Positions 30,777 to 41,566 of a DNA stretch of 64,000 nucleotides are shown one piece after another. How positions within the stretch are numbered: the stretch's first letter is position 1; each line of letters starts with the position of its first letter. Position numbers and translations under genes: made by a program. The DNA is from Saccharomycopsis fibuligera x Saccharomycopsis cf. fibuligera (Eukaryota > Ascomycota > Saccharomycetes > Ascoideales > Saccharomycopsidaceae), in NCBI GenBank assembly GCA_001936135.1, contig CP012810.1:3472001-3536000 (forward strand), read 5' to 3'. The notes beneath the pieces are model-generated. The model worked only from the letters and a program-made list of their open reading frames with translations. It did no database searches and was not told where the DNA came from.

Positions 30777-32375
30777 ATGACCGTTTCTCTTAACGTCAAG
30801 AAAGTTGCCATTATCGGCGCAGGTCCCGCTGGTATTGTCACTTTGAATGAACTCTTACACACCAACAGCGATGGCAGTTCCACCATCACATCGCCCACCA
30901 CTGAGTCTCCATTACCTTCTTCACCAGCCTTTGAAGAAATAGTCGTATTTGAACAATCTGACAATTATGGCGGCGTTTGGCAACATACACCGAAAATCGA
31001 CGAATTCCCTGTATCTAAGCAACACGCTGATCTTGCTTACAATAAACCAAGCACTATCACCACCAAGTACGATATCCCAACTATTGCTGATCTTGAAGGC
31101 CATGATGCCACTAACCCAGTAATAAAGCAATCCACCGAGGACAAAATCAACAAGAAATTCATCAATAGTGCCGTTTATGACAATTTATTCACTAATATTC
31201 CCAACAAACTAATGCGTTTTTCTTCCGGGTTCGATATCGATATTGACAATGCCGATGGGAAGTCTATAAACATTTTTGAGCCTTTTGTCAGACATCCAAA
31301 AGTGCTCGAGTACATTAACAAATACGTTGCTGCTAATGACTTGGAAAAATATATTCGTTTCAACACTTCAGTGGAAAAAGTCGTCAAGGACGAAACAACG
31401 GGCAAATGGCACGTCACCGTGGTACAACTCGACAAGAACAAAAATACCGAGAAATGGTACTCCGAAACTTTTGATTCCGTTGTGGTTGCTGTTGGTAGAT
31501 TCAACATTCCATTTATTCCAAAGATCCCGGGCTTACCAGAATTTGCTGAGAAATATAATGATGTTGTACTTCATACTAAATCTTTGCGTAAAGTTAGCGA
31601 ATTTGATAACAAGAAGGTATTGCTTATTGGCAGCAGTATCAGTGCGGTGGACATTTTGCAATACTTGATTCCTAGAGCCAAGCAGGTGCATTTGTCCAGG
31701 AATAGCAATGAATCCGGAGAACTGAGCAATCCAAGAGATGAAAAATGGTTTGCTAAAGTTCTTAGTGATGATACTCTTGGAGTGATTAAACACCCGCGTA
31801 TTGCTGAATTTGATGCAGATAACAACAAGATAATCTTCACTGACGGCACCACTGAGTCTGGATTCGATAAGATCATTTTTGCCACGGGTTATCATTTGCA
31901 CTATCCATTTTTGAATGACCATTGGGAAAATCACAAGAAAAATTACATCAAAGTAGGTTCCGGACTTGCTGGCGTGGACAACTATGCTCTAAATAAAGTC
32001 GAAAACGTCTATTACTATACATTCACCATTGGTGAGCCAACATTGGTGCATATTGGGTTAACCCATTCGCCGTTGTTTTTCTTGCTTAGTGAAGCTAATG
32101 CAGCTGCTGTGGCTGGAGTATGGACCAACAATAGCCAGTTGCCTAGTATTGAGGAACAATACAAGTGGGTTGAGAAGAGAATTGAAGGGAAAAAAAGTGG
32201 CTTCCAGTATGTTGAAGGAAGTAAGCTCAAAGATTGGGTTAATGGGTTGTATGAATTGGCTCCTGAAGGAAGATTCAACGCTTCTGAAGTCATTGATTAT
32301 GAAATCATTAAAGATGGACATGAAGTACTTTATAACTTGTTTTACAAGTATGCCAGAGGGGAGTTGACCGAGTGA
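30777..32375 (+). CDS. Flavin-containing monooxygenase
   Basis: An FAD- and NADPH-dependent enzyme that oxygenates soft nucleophiles such as thiols, sulfides or amines. The 532-residue protein has the FAD dinucleotide fold at the N-terminus (GAGPAG, residues 14-19, then YGGVWQ). The NADPH-binding fold is near residue 285 (LLIGSSISAVDILQ) and the FATGY block near 365-370. The FMO identifying motif is degenerate (YNDVVLHTKSL where FxGxxxHxxxY is usual). S. cerevisiae Fmo1 oxidises glutathione and cysteine for ER redox control, but no ER signal or membrane anchor is obvious here. Two Met31/32-like sites upstream point to a sulfur-related role. The gene converges with SWA2. Confidence 0.88.
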   Translation: MTVSLNVKKVAIIGAGPAGIVTLNELLHTNSDGSSTITSPTTESPLPSSPAFEEIVVFEQSDNYGGVWQHTPKIDEFPVSKQHADLAYNKPSTITTKYDIPTIADLEGHDATNPVIKQSTEDKINKKFINSAVYDNLFTNIPNKLMRFSSGFDIDIDNADGKSINIFEPFVRHPKVLEYINKYVAANDLEKYIRFNTSVEKVVKDETTGKWHVTVVQLDKNKNTEKWYSETFDSVVVAVGRFNIPFIPKIPGLPEFAEKYNDVVLHTKSLRKVSEFDNKKVLLIGSSISAVDILQYLIPRAKQVHLSRNSNESGELSNPRDEKWFAKVLSDDTLGVIKHPRIAEFDADNNKIIFTDGTTESGFDKIIFATGYHLHYPFLNDHWENHKKNYIKVGSGLAGVDNYALNKVENVYYYTFTIGEPTLVHIGLTHSPLFFLLSEANAAAVAGVWTNNSQLPSIEEQYKWVEKRIEGKKSGFQYVEGSKLKDWVNGLYELAPEGRFNASEVIDYEIIKDGHEVLYNLFYKYARGELTE

Positions 32376-32989
32376 TAAACTGTTGGCTGATTTTCGATTT
32401 ACTTGGTTTTTTGGTTTTGTGTTTTCACTTTCTCGTTTTTTCTGCTCTTTTTTTTTTTTTGTTTTTTTTGCTATTCTTCTTTGCTGCTATAGACTTTGAT
32501 TTTAATTTTTAATAGAAGCTACATTTTGTCTGTTTTTTTTTTTTTTGGTTTTTTTTTTTTTTCATTCATAGACCTAACGATCTTCTGCGACTGATTTGTG
32601 TTTCCCACTTATACATAAACATAGTATGCTGCATCTAAGAAACGTCAGGATCATCAAGCACCTCAATGTGGTAAAGATAAAATGATTAGCTACGGTTGTT
32701 GCAAACTTTTCCTTGGTCACAAAACATTGAGCATTGTATGCTATAATCATATATACTATCGATTCTCTTTTTTTTTTAAAAAAAAAAAAAAAAAATATTG
32801 GGCGGGGTTTACGTTTATTGCGGATCTCACTGAGCAGTGAGCTTTTACATATGAGCCAACTAGCATTTTAATCAATGAAAGTGACTATACGAGTATGCTG
32901 TTAATGCTTTATTAATTAATTATGCTATGTCAGTGAGAAAAAAAAAAGGAAGAAAAAAATAATGCTAGGCCTATTTTATAGTATTTTTA
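32376..32989. terminator. 3' region between convergent FMO and SWA2
   Basis: Long T tracts follow the FMO stop (about 32449-32470 and 32533-32562), then a T-run/A-run pair (about 32767-32795). An A-rich stretch precedes the SWA2 stop. No gene is visible. Confidence 0.5.
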
Positions 32990-34625
32990 TTATTTGATAT
33001 TATTCTGCTGCTTAAACTTATCCCAAGCTTTGTTCAAAGTTACAAACACAGACTGAGCAATCAATTGCTGCTCAGTAGTTGCATTCTGGCTAATTTTATC
33101 CGGATGAGTCTTTGCCACAGCCTTCATGTAATTGATTTTGACCTTCTTATCAAGCACTAAGTCCGCCATAGTAATTTTTTTCCAGTTTGCCTCTGGCCAC
33201 AAGATCAAATCCAATGATGCTAATAGGGCTCGAATGTTATCTTCTTTGCTATGTTTCCATTGATTGACTTTGGTCTCTACTTTATCGTGTAGTTGGAATT
33301 TCTCTTGTTCTAGGCTTTCTGCTCTAGCATTGTTTTCCTGCACTCTGCGAAGTGCCTCTTGTCCGCTTGAGCTTGTAGTTGTACTTGATTTAGATCTGCT
33401 ACTTGGCACCAATTTCATCTTTTTTGAAGGATTTATTGCCTCTAAACAGCGACGCTTAGCATCAATTGCCGTCTTGGTGGCCCCACCGTTTTCTAATACT
33501 AGTTTCCAATTGGCTAATGCTTCAGGATACCGTTCAAGAGATTCTAATGTTTCTGCTTTTTTCGTCACTAATTTGAGCCAAAAGTCTTTAACCAGCTTGC
33601 TGCTACCGTTTCCGTTGCCGTTTTCCACAACTGGCTCATCGAGTGAGCGGTTCGTGGCTTTAATCATTTCTAAGGCTTCATCAGCAGTAAGTAATGCATT
33701 TTTGGTATCACCAAGCCTCACATAACTGGTAGTAAGGTTACTGTAAGCAATGATTTGTAAACTGTGTCCATATGGCAATACTTTCAATGCATCTTGATAA
33801 TTAAGCAATGCCGACGTAAAGTTCCCTTCTTTAAAAAAATTTGTGCCTAGAGTTCTATATTGCTTGAACCTTGTCAAGTTGGCAGCATCAATGTGTGGTT
33901 CTTGACGTATGTTTGTTGCTTGTGTGTTATTTTCTCTTCTTGGAGCTGTAAAAGCCAAGGAATTTGAAGCTTTTCGTTGTTGTTGCTGTTGGCTTTGTCT
34001 TGCTGGCAGTGACGGTGTACTTATATTATGTCCCGAACCATTGATACCCATATCACCAAACAAGTTAACCAAGCCACCTTGGCTTTGATTTTGAGCTGAT
34101 GACTGCGCTTCTGCAGGTGCCTTTTGCGCTGTTTGATCAGGTTTACGTCTTGGACGTTGCGGTAAATCTTGATCACTTCCATGTCTTTCACTAAAAGGCC
34201 GTAATGAGGCACCACGTTTCCCATTTTCATTACTTCCCGTACTTTTGCTATTACTGCTGCTTGGAACTTTGCCCCCTTTCAATACAGTGCCATCAAAATC
34301 CACTACTTCTCCATCATCATCACTGTCATTCCAGTTAGCCTTCTGTTTGTACCTTTCTTGCTGGTACATCCAAGCTGGCTTACCATTGAGTTCTGCTTTT
34401 TTTTGCGCTTGATATTTTTCAATGTTTTTATTGATGGCTTTTTTGCTCTTGTTGAAAAAATTCGAAGCTGAAGTGAATAACTCGTTGGAGAGCTCATTGA
34501 CTACTTGGTTCAAATCTTCTGGTGGGCCACCTTTAGAGGCAATGTTATCAAATAATCGATGCACGTCTCTCGTTTGTTGTTGTTCTGGTCCTGATCTTTG
34601 TGGTCGTGATGGAATATCGTCGTAG

Positions 34626-34664
<39 letters not shown>

Positions 34665-35560
34665 TGAGGTCTGTGTCGTGATGGCCTTTGAGGAGTCGAA
34701 AACTCATTGTCTTGATCCTGGAATCTGCTTCTTCTTATTGCTGCTGGTGTTGATGATTGTAATGATGAGCTCGACTTGTTTTTAGATGCAAATGCATCTG
34801 TATTATTTGAAATTTTTTGATAGCTTCCAAAAGTTCTATCGTCTAATGGCTGAGAGCTTGATCTTCCAGTTGTGCTCTCATCAGGTGAAAAGCGATGGTT
34901 TATGTGGCTGGTGTTATTAGTATTACTAACTACCGGGGCGCTGTCGAATACTGCGAATAAAGAATCAATATCTTGACTTTGCTTAGTTTCTTCAGGTTGA
35001 TGTGTCTGGGGAAGAGCAGCGCTGTTATTACTATCGGAACTAGCAACCCCAAGTCCGAATAGATCATCAAGATCATTGGAACTTCCATTACTTGATGTTT
35101 GAACATTATTTAAATTGTTATTATTGCCACTGCCATTGCCAATGTTAGACTTGATGCTGCCATTGTAAATATTTGCAAAACTGTCAACACTGCCATTTTT
35201 GCTTTTGTTCTGAGGACTCAAAAGGCCAAAGGTGGGAGTTGATATTCCAGAGTGGGCAATTGGGGTGCCTGCACCTGACCGTGATGGGTGAGAGTTGGAA
35301 TTAGAATTGGAATCAGATCTTGATATATTGGGGCTCCCCGAACCCAAGTTAAGTGATTGGTTTATGTTGTTGTTGCTGTTGCTCTTAATGCCGCCGGCAC
35401 CGCCGCCAGATAACAAATCCAAGCCACTCCAATAGTTTGCCCCATTAGTTTGGCTACTTGGTGTGGCGGTAAGTTTCTGACGTTCTGCTAAAGAGAGTTT
35501 CGATAAATCTTTCTTTTTTGGGGCAAACAAATCAGCAAAGACGTCTTTGTTTGCTGACAT
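32990..35560 (-). CDS. SWA2: Swa2/auxilin-like clathrin-uncoating J protein
   Basis: A cochaperone that recruits Hsp70 to clathrin-coated vesicles to remove the coat, also linked to ER inheritance. The 856-residue protein has a disordered N-terminal half with acidic/hydrophobic motifs suited to clathrin binding (DLDDLFGLG, DIDSLFAVF). A long Asn run is encoded at 34622-34663. A possible UBA-like segment lies near 340-385. TPR repeats lie at about 590-680 (TNFFKEGNFTSALLNYQDAL and the following helices). The C-terminal J domain has the catalytic HPD motif at about 818-820 (AKTHPDKI). This order of clathrin motifs, TPRs and a C-terminal J domain is specific to Swa2/auxilin-type proteins. A TCACGTGA site lies 284 bp upstream. 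Confidence 0.92.
34622..34663. repeat. (GTT)n trinucleotide repeat coding for polyAsn
   Basis: About a dozen GTT units on the + strand encode an Asn run in SWA2 on the - strand. The length is likely polymorphic between strains. Confidence 0.9.
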
Positions 35561-36498
35561 GCTAATTGATTGATTGATTGGCTTAATGGAATTATAATCG
35601 GTTTAAAGTGTAATTGAGCTTTGAAGAAAAGGCAGAAAAAAAAAGCTGGTGTGAAGCGAAAAGTTGAAATGTGAAACAGAAAAAAAAAAAGCAGCACACA
35701 AGTACACTATCTCAGCAACACATATAATAAATTGGTTTATTATCTTCAAGTTTTGATGATTGATGCTCCTTTGTTTGCATGTTGTCCTTTTTTCCATTAT
35801 TTCACTTAATAATTTCCTCATGCGCTGCGTTTCTATTTTCAGGTCACGTGATATAGTTTTACTGGTTTTGCTTCTATATCAATATACAAGCTCTGCTTCA
35901 TTCACTAACTATTACAAAAATGGATGGTTTTGTTTTGAAAAATGAAGCTAATAATGCTGCGGATCTTACTTTTTTCTGGTTCCATATGTCTAAGCTCGCT
36001 ATCAATCAGTAGGTACTATCTATAGAATCAACCAATTGCAGAGCTTCAAGTTAATTTTGGAATATACTCATCAAGATCCTAATTATCACATTACAAAGTT
36101 CGTTTTCGCTTTGTTCTTGTCGGGGCTTCAAGCCTCTTAACGTAAATATGCATGTAATATGTTATTTAATCTCTACTTACACTTCATGGTTGATGCTAAT
36201 GTAGCGCTGGGTTAGGTATGCGTTAACAAAATGATATTTTTTGACACTGCAAAAATGTGCAAGTTTTTGTTTTCATCGTAACATTTTCTGGACTATTGCT
36301 TGTGAGAGTTTGCAACAATAGGCAAAGAGGGTAGTACATTGGACTGCGGGCAGTTGGATTGATCTGATTTGAAAGCCTATATTAAGCAGCATGTAACACA
36401 TACATGCGTAACCACTTTAAATAGCAGCAATTGTGACAACTTTTCGTAATTGATAATTAGAGACAATTGCGATTTAGTATTGATAATCAGAAATATCA
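35561..36498. promoter_or_regulatory. SWA2 promoter region with a TCACGTGA site
   Basis: This 0.9-kb region lies between the SWA2 start and the SAD1 stop. A perfect TCACGTGA palindrome (35844-35851) matches the Cbf1/E-box consensus and is 284 bp before the SWA2 ATG. Nothing else coding is visible. Confidence 0.5.
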
Positions 36499-38073
36499 TT
36501 ACGCAAAATTTTTCTCATTATATTCATATTTAACTGATTTCCTTTGCCATACCTGAATATAGCTCTCGCTCAAAAAAAGCAACCTCTTATTAATCTTTTT
36601 CACTTGTAAGTTATCAATTTCGTACCATTCGTTAGTTAATTGGTCCAATAACTGAATTCTCCAATTATGATTATTAGCATTAAACAAAAGCTCATTTTCT
36701 TTCTTTTTGTTACTGTTGCTGCTTTCGTCATTTTGGTGATTTATTGAATCGTGCACAATATTGGCAATAAGTTTGTACTCTAAAGTTTGAGCACTGCTGT
36801 TTGCCACATATGGGCTCATGTCTAGTGATTCGAGATCAAATTTGATAACAATGTCATTAAAATTATGTCTGAAATTTTTATTAAATCTGTCAAAATTCAA
36901 AATTAAGTAGTTTGGCAAGCTTAAAAGAGAATATTTTCTTGATATCGTCTCAGTAATGACAGATGATTTGCTAAATTTTGCAGCAAGAAGTTGCGATAAA
37001 GATATCTGCTCAATAAGGGAAACGTTTTTCGTTGATAAAATTTTTTTATCTGGTAATTGTAAACTAATTTGCCAAAAATTGGTGACTACCGACTTCGTAA
37101 TTTTGTTTTGTTCTTCATCGTAATCATCTACTTTTATCTTACCTTGGATGCTTTTGGTCAAAATGTTTGATTTTTTGTTTTTGAAACCTAAATTTAAATT
37201 ATTAAGTAGCCAATTTAAGAAAAATTTAGGATCATTGTTATCCAACGTATTATCCAAAAACACACCATTTGAGACTTTATTAATAAAATTTAAAAGGTCA
37301 TATGGAGCAATATGAGTCTTAAACAACTTTGTATACCAATATTTTCTGAAAAATAATCCCAACTTCAAATTCAAGTTATAGTTATTCTTCACTTTTAACA
37401 GCGCGTTATCTAATATTGCGTTCAAGTTTTCCACTGGTTTCAAATTATCCAACGCTATGGGTGATGTGTTGACCAAGTACCAGTCTCGTATTAGATGCAA
37501 ATGGCTAAACAACTGGAGCACCACACTTTGGAAATTGTTTCTACTATTATTATTTATTCTGCTAAGGCCAAGGAATCCAACTTTATACTGATTTCGATTC
37601 AAATCGTAACTTTTGGTAGCATTGGGATCGTATAAAGAATGCTGTACTGTGATAGCATTGTGCACAGGGTTTATGAGGCTTCTGATATCATTCAACGTTG
37701 TAGAATCAGAATTCAGGATTTCTTGACCTTCGGGCAATACAAACACTCTGAGGTTATCTAAATTAATGAATAATTTATGAGTACTATTATCTACTGCATG
37801 ATTGTAAGCATATGAATTCTTGGATCTTCCTTGGTAGAATTTGCCGCACGTTAAGCAGCAGTAAATGTTTATAGTGGCTAATGAAACACAGCATATTTTT
37901 TCAAGGTCAAAATCTAGTACTTTTTTATTCACTGTGTTGAGATATATGTTGATGAGTTGTGACTGTTGTTGCTGTTGCTGTGATTGTTTTGCCTTCTTGT
38001 GATTTATGGGAAGTTCATCTTCCAGTATTTCGTCAATCTGCCTTTTTTTTGCTTGAGTATCAACTCCACTCAT
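36499..38073 (-). CDS. SAD1: Sad1-like U4/U6.U5 tri-snRNP assembly factor (inactive USP)
   Basis: A splicing factor needed for tri-snRNP stability, homologous to human USP39. The 524-residue protein has a basic N-terminus and a ZnF-UBP domain at about 60-140 (paired Cys in KICC and CCLTCGKFYQGR, then His residues to HKLFINL). A ubiquitin-protease-like fold follows from about 175. The position of the catalytic Cys box (GLxNLGNTCYMNSxLQ in active enzymes) reads GLSRINNNSRNNFQSVVLQ. The nucleophilic Cys is absent, as is normal for Sad1/USP39, so it is a binding module rather than a deubiquitinase. It lies next to SMD2, another spliceosome gene, on the same strand. Confidence 0.9.
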   Translation of the reverse strand: MSGVDTQAKKRQIDEILEDELPINHKKAKQSQQQQQQSQLINIYLNTVNKKVLDFDLEKICCVSLATINIYCCLTCGKFYQGRSKNSYAYNHAVDNSTHKLFINLDNLRVFVLPEGQEILNSDSTTLNDIRSLINPVHNAITVQHSLYDPNATKSYDLNRNQYKVGFLGLSRINNNSRNNFQSVVLQLFSHLHLIRDWYLVNTSPIALDNLKPVENLNAILDNALLKVKNNYNLNLKLGLFFRKYWYTKLFKTHIAPYDLLNFINKVSNGVFLDNTLDNNDPKFFLNWLLNNLNLGFKNKKSNILTKSIQGKIKVDDYDEEQNKITKSVVTNFWQISLQLPDKKILSTKNVSLIEQISLSQLLAAKFSKSSVITETISRKYSLLSLPNYLILNFDRFNKNFRHNFNDIVIKFDLESLDMSPYVANSSAQTLEYKLIANIVHDSINHQNDESSNSNKKKENELLFNANNHNWRIQLLDQLTNEWYEIDNLQVKKINKRLLFLSESYIQVWQRKSVKYEYNEKNFA

Positions 38074-38479
38074 ATTTCTTAGCGGAAGAACAGGAGGAAT
38101 TGCTTTAAGTTTGTTGGTTTACGTGATCTTCTTTTGAGGTCTTCGCGTAGATTTAAAAATTTGTTTTTATTTACAAGTTTATTTTTATTTTTTTATTTTT
38201 TTTTTTTTGTTTTCTCCATTACGACGGATTCTCTGCAGGGCTCACGTACAGCGAAACTTGACTATCATATATTACACAGCATCTCATCAGCAATGTGATG
38301 AAGATGCTTCAACTGAAAAGACTTAATGAAAGACATAAATAGAGCGAAAAAAATTGATTTAACAAATAAAATAAAGAAAAAAACCATGAATCCGAAAACA
38401 AAAATATACCATTCAACGAACAAACTTCTGTCGCATCATAGACAAAACACCAAAACAAATTACTTTTTAATCGGTTTCC

Positions 38480-38906
38480 TCAACTCACAGGAGCCTTAAA
38501 AACAACTATCACAGAGTCACCTCTAAGAAACATCTTACTTACAAATCTTTCTTTTGAAATTGTCTTTAACTTTTTCCCCTTTGCATTTCTAGGCGTTTCA
38601 CTCCACAATTCCTTAACGTTTTCCAACACCATATTAGAATGTCTATCAAATGCCTTCACTCTAGCAATTAATTTGTGATTATTTCTTAGTGATATTATGA
38701 CAGGAGCATGAGTTTCCACTGCAGATTTGAGCAATGACATTGGGCCGTTGGCAATCTCATATTCTTCAAGTCGCTGGAGCTCAACGTCGGTGAGTTCTGA
38801 TCTTGGACGGTCTATTAAATCTCTATTTATTATTAGTAACAGGCAATTCAGGAAAAACAAAGCATTTGATTATTAAACTTTCCCTCTAATAAGCTACTTA
38901 CGCCAT
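38480..38906 (-). CDS. SMD2: Sm core protein SmD2, with an intron after codon 1
   Basis: A subunit of the heptameric Sm ring on U1, U2, U4 and U5 snRNAs. The gene is split. Exon 1 is only ATGGC (38902-38906), and exon 2 is 38480-38822. Joined, they encode 115 residues beginning MADLIDRPRSELT, the expected SmD2 start, which is close to the family length. The Sm1 and Sm2 motifs are clear (VIISLRNNHKLIARVKAFDRHSNMVLENV and FLRGDSVIVVF). An open frame reading upstream to 38860 would give a wrong N-terminus made from intron sequence. Confidence 0.95.
38823..38901 (-). other. SMD2 spliceosomal intron, 79 nt
   Basis: The 5' splice site is GTAAGT, directly after the fifth coding base. A TACTAAT branch site lies close to the 3' end, about 8 nt before the terminal TAG. 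Splicing joins ATGGC to AGATTT and restores the conserved N-terminus. It is the only spliceosomal intron I could support in the window. Confidence 0.93.
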
Positions 38907-39513
38907 GGCTGCTTGTATGATTGTCAATTTAAAGACTATATCTGCGTGTGCAATAGCTCTTATGCTGTATATTGTACTAAAAATTTATATAGCCTTGTGC
39001 TCTCTCACTTAGTTTACTTTCTTTGAATTTGGCTCTCAACGCTCTTCGCACGTTTTTTTTTCACTCACCAACTACCTACACGGGCTCATAGTATATGTAT
39101 AGTAATGCGATTACACGCATAATCTGTATGACCAACGCATGGCGTAGTAAACTTTTGACAACGCCATCATTTGCTGCTCTTGACACTAATAAATGATTAC
39201 TAAATCTCAAAAACTGGAATACGTCAAGAATATAAATGCATTTACTTGATGAATTATTGAGAAAAACTAAAATTAAGGTCTGGGTTTAGAATAAAACATT
39301 TCAATTAAGTCTGTGATCACCGAGCTCCAGATAATGAATTCGGCACAGATCAAAAAGAATTTCAAGGAGCTTTTTTTTTTTTTTTTTTTTTTTGCAACGT
39401 TTACTATACAAGCCCATTATAAGCTAAGAACTAAATATTAAGTAAGTTTAATGAGAATTCCTAAAGAAAAAAAAAATCGTAATATGAGGGAAACGCAACA
39501 GTATCAGGTCAAA
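38907..39513. promoter_or_regulatory. Intergenic region upstream of SMD2
   Basis: This 0.6-kb region lies between the SMD2 start and the pirin stop, and includes a 23-T run at 39371-39393. No gene is visible. Confidence 0.5.
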
Positions 39514-40464
39514 TCATGGCTTATATTTAGCAGGAATCTTATCTGCAATCTGAGGATCGTCTTTCTTTATACCAATGCTAATAGTTGGTTCCCACTCATG
39601 GGCTTTTTCAAACCCATTGGTGCCAAGCTTATAGTTATTTAGCACTTCTTTGAGCTTTTCCTTGGAAGTTTCTACAAAAAGACCATTTTGCACAATTGGT
39701 TGCTCCAAGACTTGACCACCAACAAGCACAAAGCTGACGTTTAGTTCAGCATCAACTGGATTGCTTCCTTCAATGAAGTCACCATCTCTCTTGAAAAAAA
39801 TTGCACTGTAAGGCTCAAAATTTTTATCATTAATGTACAAACGACCATTCAACAAATATATAAAGGCATTAAAGACCTTTGGTACTTGTTGTTTGAACGA
39901 GCCACCTGGTTTGATAGTATAGTGATAGTAATGTACCGGAGTGTAAGCAAGGTCTCTATGTGATTCGACACCATAAGCATTGCCACTAATGACTTTTACT
40001 TCAACTTTATCATTCGGTTTCACTGTTGGAATTTCGCTGTTTCTCAAGTCTCTGTATCTTGGGTCGCAGTTCTTGAGTTTCTCAGGTAAGTCAATCCAAA
40101 GCTGTATTCCTGTACAACTAGCGTTGTGGTCGTCGTTTTCGTCCATCTTAACCGGCACCTCACTATGTACCACACCTTTACCAGCAGTCATGAATTGCAA
40201 GTCCCCGGAAAACAAAATTCCTTTGCTTCCGGTAAAATCTTCATGAGCCATAGCACCTTGAGTAACGTATGTAATTGTCTCTTGACCATGGTGAGCATGG
40301 CGTGGAAATCCACCAAGACCTGGAGCAACGTTGAAATGATCTAGCAAAAGAAATGGAGTAAAATTTCGCATGTTTCTGGTTCCTATGGACCGTCTTACTC
40401 TAGTACTTTGACCTACCGCTTTATCAATAGCCAAAAAATGTTTAAGAATGGTCCTTGCGCTCAT
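39514..40464 (-). CDS. Pirin-family cupin protein
   Basis: A metal-binding bicupin. Pirins act as nuclear iron-redox cofactors in mammals and as quercetinase-like dioxygenases in bacteria and some fungi. The 316-residue protein matches the family length. The metal-ligand signature is complete in the N-terminal cupin: H-x-H-x3-E (HAHHGQE), then MAHEDF and GKGVVHSE. The C-terminal cupin is recognisable (FNAFIYLLNGRLYIND). The start at 40464 gives the usual short N-terminus. It is divergent from an MFS transporter. Its promoter has a cluster of CAGTTTG motifs, including an 11-bp inverted repeat. CTG-clade pirins (PRN genes) are often stress-induced, but which paralog this is cannot be told. Confidence 0.93.
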   Translation of the reverse strand: MSARTILKHFLAIDKAVGQSTRVRRSIGTRNMRNFTPFLLLDHFNVAPGLGGFPRHAHHGQETITYVTQGAMAHEDFTGSKGILFSGDLQFMTAGKGVVHSEVPVKMDENDDHNASCTGIQLWIDLPEKLKNCDPRYRDLRNSEIPTVKPNDKVEVKVISGNAYGVESHRDLAYTPVHYYHYTIKPGGSFKQQVPKVFNAFIYLLNGRLYINDKNFEPYSAIFFKRDGDFIEGSNPVDAELNVSFVLVGGQVLEQPIVQNGLFVETSKEKLKEVLNNYKLGTNGFEKAHEWEPTISIGIKKDDPQIADKIPAKYKP

Positions 40465-40616
40465 GTTGGTTGAGTTGAGATTTTTGCGGGGTAATTTTGA
40501 AATTGTAGCAAATCACGGAGTCTATGAACTGAAAGAATTTGATTTATGGAAATTATGTAACCCAATAAAAAAATTTGCGATAAGTACAAGCTTATTTCGT
40601 AAAAGTAATTATAATA

Positions 40617-40678
40617 TGTCAGTTTGGTGTAAAGATCATTTGTGACGGTCCATGTTGTATTGTTGAGCCAAACTGACA
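40617..40678. repeat. 11-bp perfect inverted repeat in the pirin promoter
   Basis: TGTCAGTTTGG and its exact reverse complement are separated by 40 bases, starting about 150 bp upstream of the pirin ATG. This is a good candidate for paired binding sites or a cruciform. Confidence 0.88.
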
Positions 40679-41334
40679 AACTTATATACGGGCAAAGTTG
40701 ACAAACTGTATTATATAATGCTTAGTAGTCGACTCCTCCCGAAAGCAATTTCTAATCAGTTTGACAGTTGTGCTAGCTAATACTAATGTGTTGCTGACCC
40801 AAGCTTTACCCAAAGTTATGTAAGATGTAGTGAAAATTATCCGAATAGAAGCAGTATCCTCGAGCCTTCCTCGAGCCTCTTTTCAAATCGTTGTTGATGG
40901 TCAGAATTTTAATGAATTATTCTATGATCATTTAAATTGCGTACTCAGACTGAGTCTCGAAGATTAATAAGCTCCGGAGACCGCAGCAGGTCAAAAGCAA
41001 AACACTTGGATACAACTGGTAGAAAACTATCCTTTGGTAGCGTTTCTACCAGGAAACATTGAGTACTTATTTTTTTCTTGAATAGAAGAAAATCTTTTGA
41101 ATTAGCTCAGTGCTGACTGTTGGGCATGCATTCTTATTCCCAATCCTTACTATCGCTTCTACTCCGCTCAATTGAGCGCAAATTTCGGCCGCCCGGAATC
41201 TTATTCCTTCAAGGATGAGATAAAGCAGTCACTGGCCAAGTCGCAAAATATTATGAATTCAGTGTTCTTTTGTGTTCATCACATCTGGATCTAATTAGCA
41301 ATACTCTACACTGTTCCTAAAAAAAAAAAAAAAT

Positions 41335-41335
<1 letters not shown>

Positions 41336-41370
<35 letters not shown>
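41336..41370. repeat. (AC)n dinucleotide microsatellite
   Basis: About 17 AC units immediately follow an A-rich tract, roughly 200 bp upstream of the MFS gene. Confidence 0.95.
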
Positions 41371-41372
<2 letters not shown>

Positions 41373-41566
41373 TTTCAGCTAACAGATAAAAAGATTCAAC
41401 CTTCAATCAAGTAATCAATTGCTCATCAATAAAAAATGAGCACGCACCAGAGCATGAGCCACAGTTCCTGATACTTAAACTGCCAATCGCCAACAATAAT
41501 ACCAGCACCAGCGCCGCTACTACTTTCTAAGTCGTTAGCACCAGTACTCAATAGCAAACACCAACA

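Larger units (their letters stand above)
40465..41566. promoter_or_regulatory. Divergent promoter between the pirin and the MFS transporter
   Basis: This 1.1-kb region is unusually rich in symmetric elements. It holds a perfect 11-bp inverted repeat TGTCAGTTTGG/CCAAACTGACA (40617-40627 and 40668-40678). Two further CAGTTTG/CAAACTG copies lie near 40702 and 40757. Other elements are an 11-bp tandem duplication TCCTCGAGCCT (40857-40878), a 14-bp palindrome CGCTCAATTGAGCG (41165-41178) and an (AC)n microsatellite. Shared control of the two genes is plausible but unproven. Confidence 0.5.

Noticed and set aside
36499-38073. SAD1 as an active ubiquitin protease
   Set aside because: The catalytic Cys box lacks the Cys, as in all Sad1/USP39 proteins.
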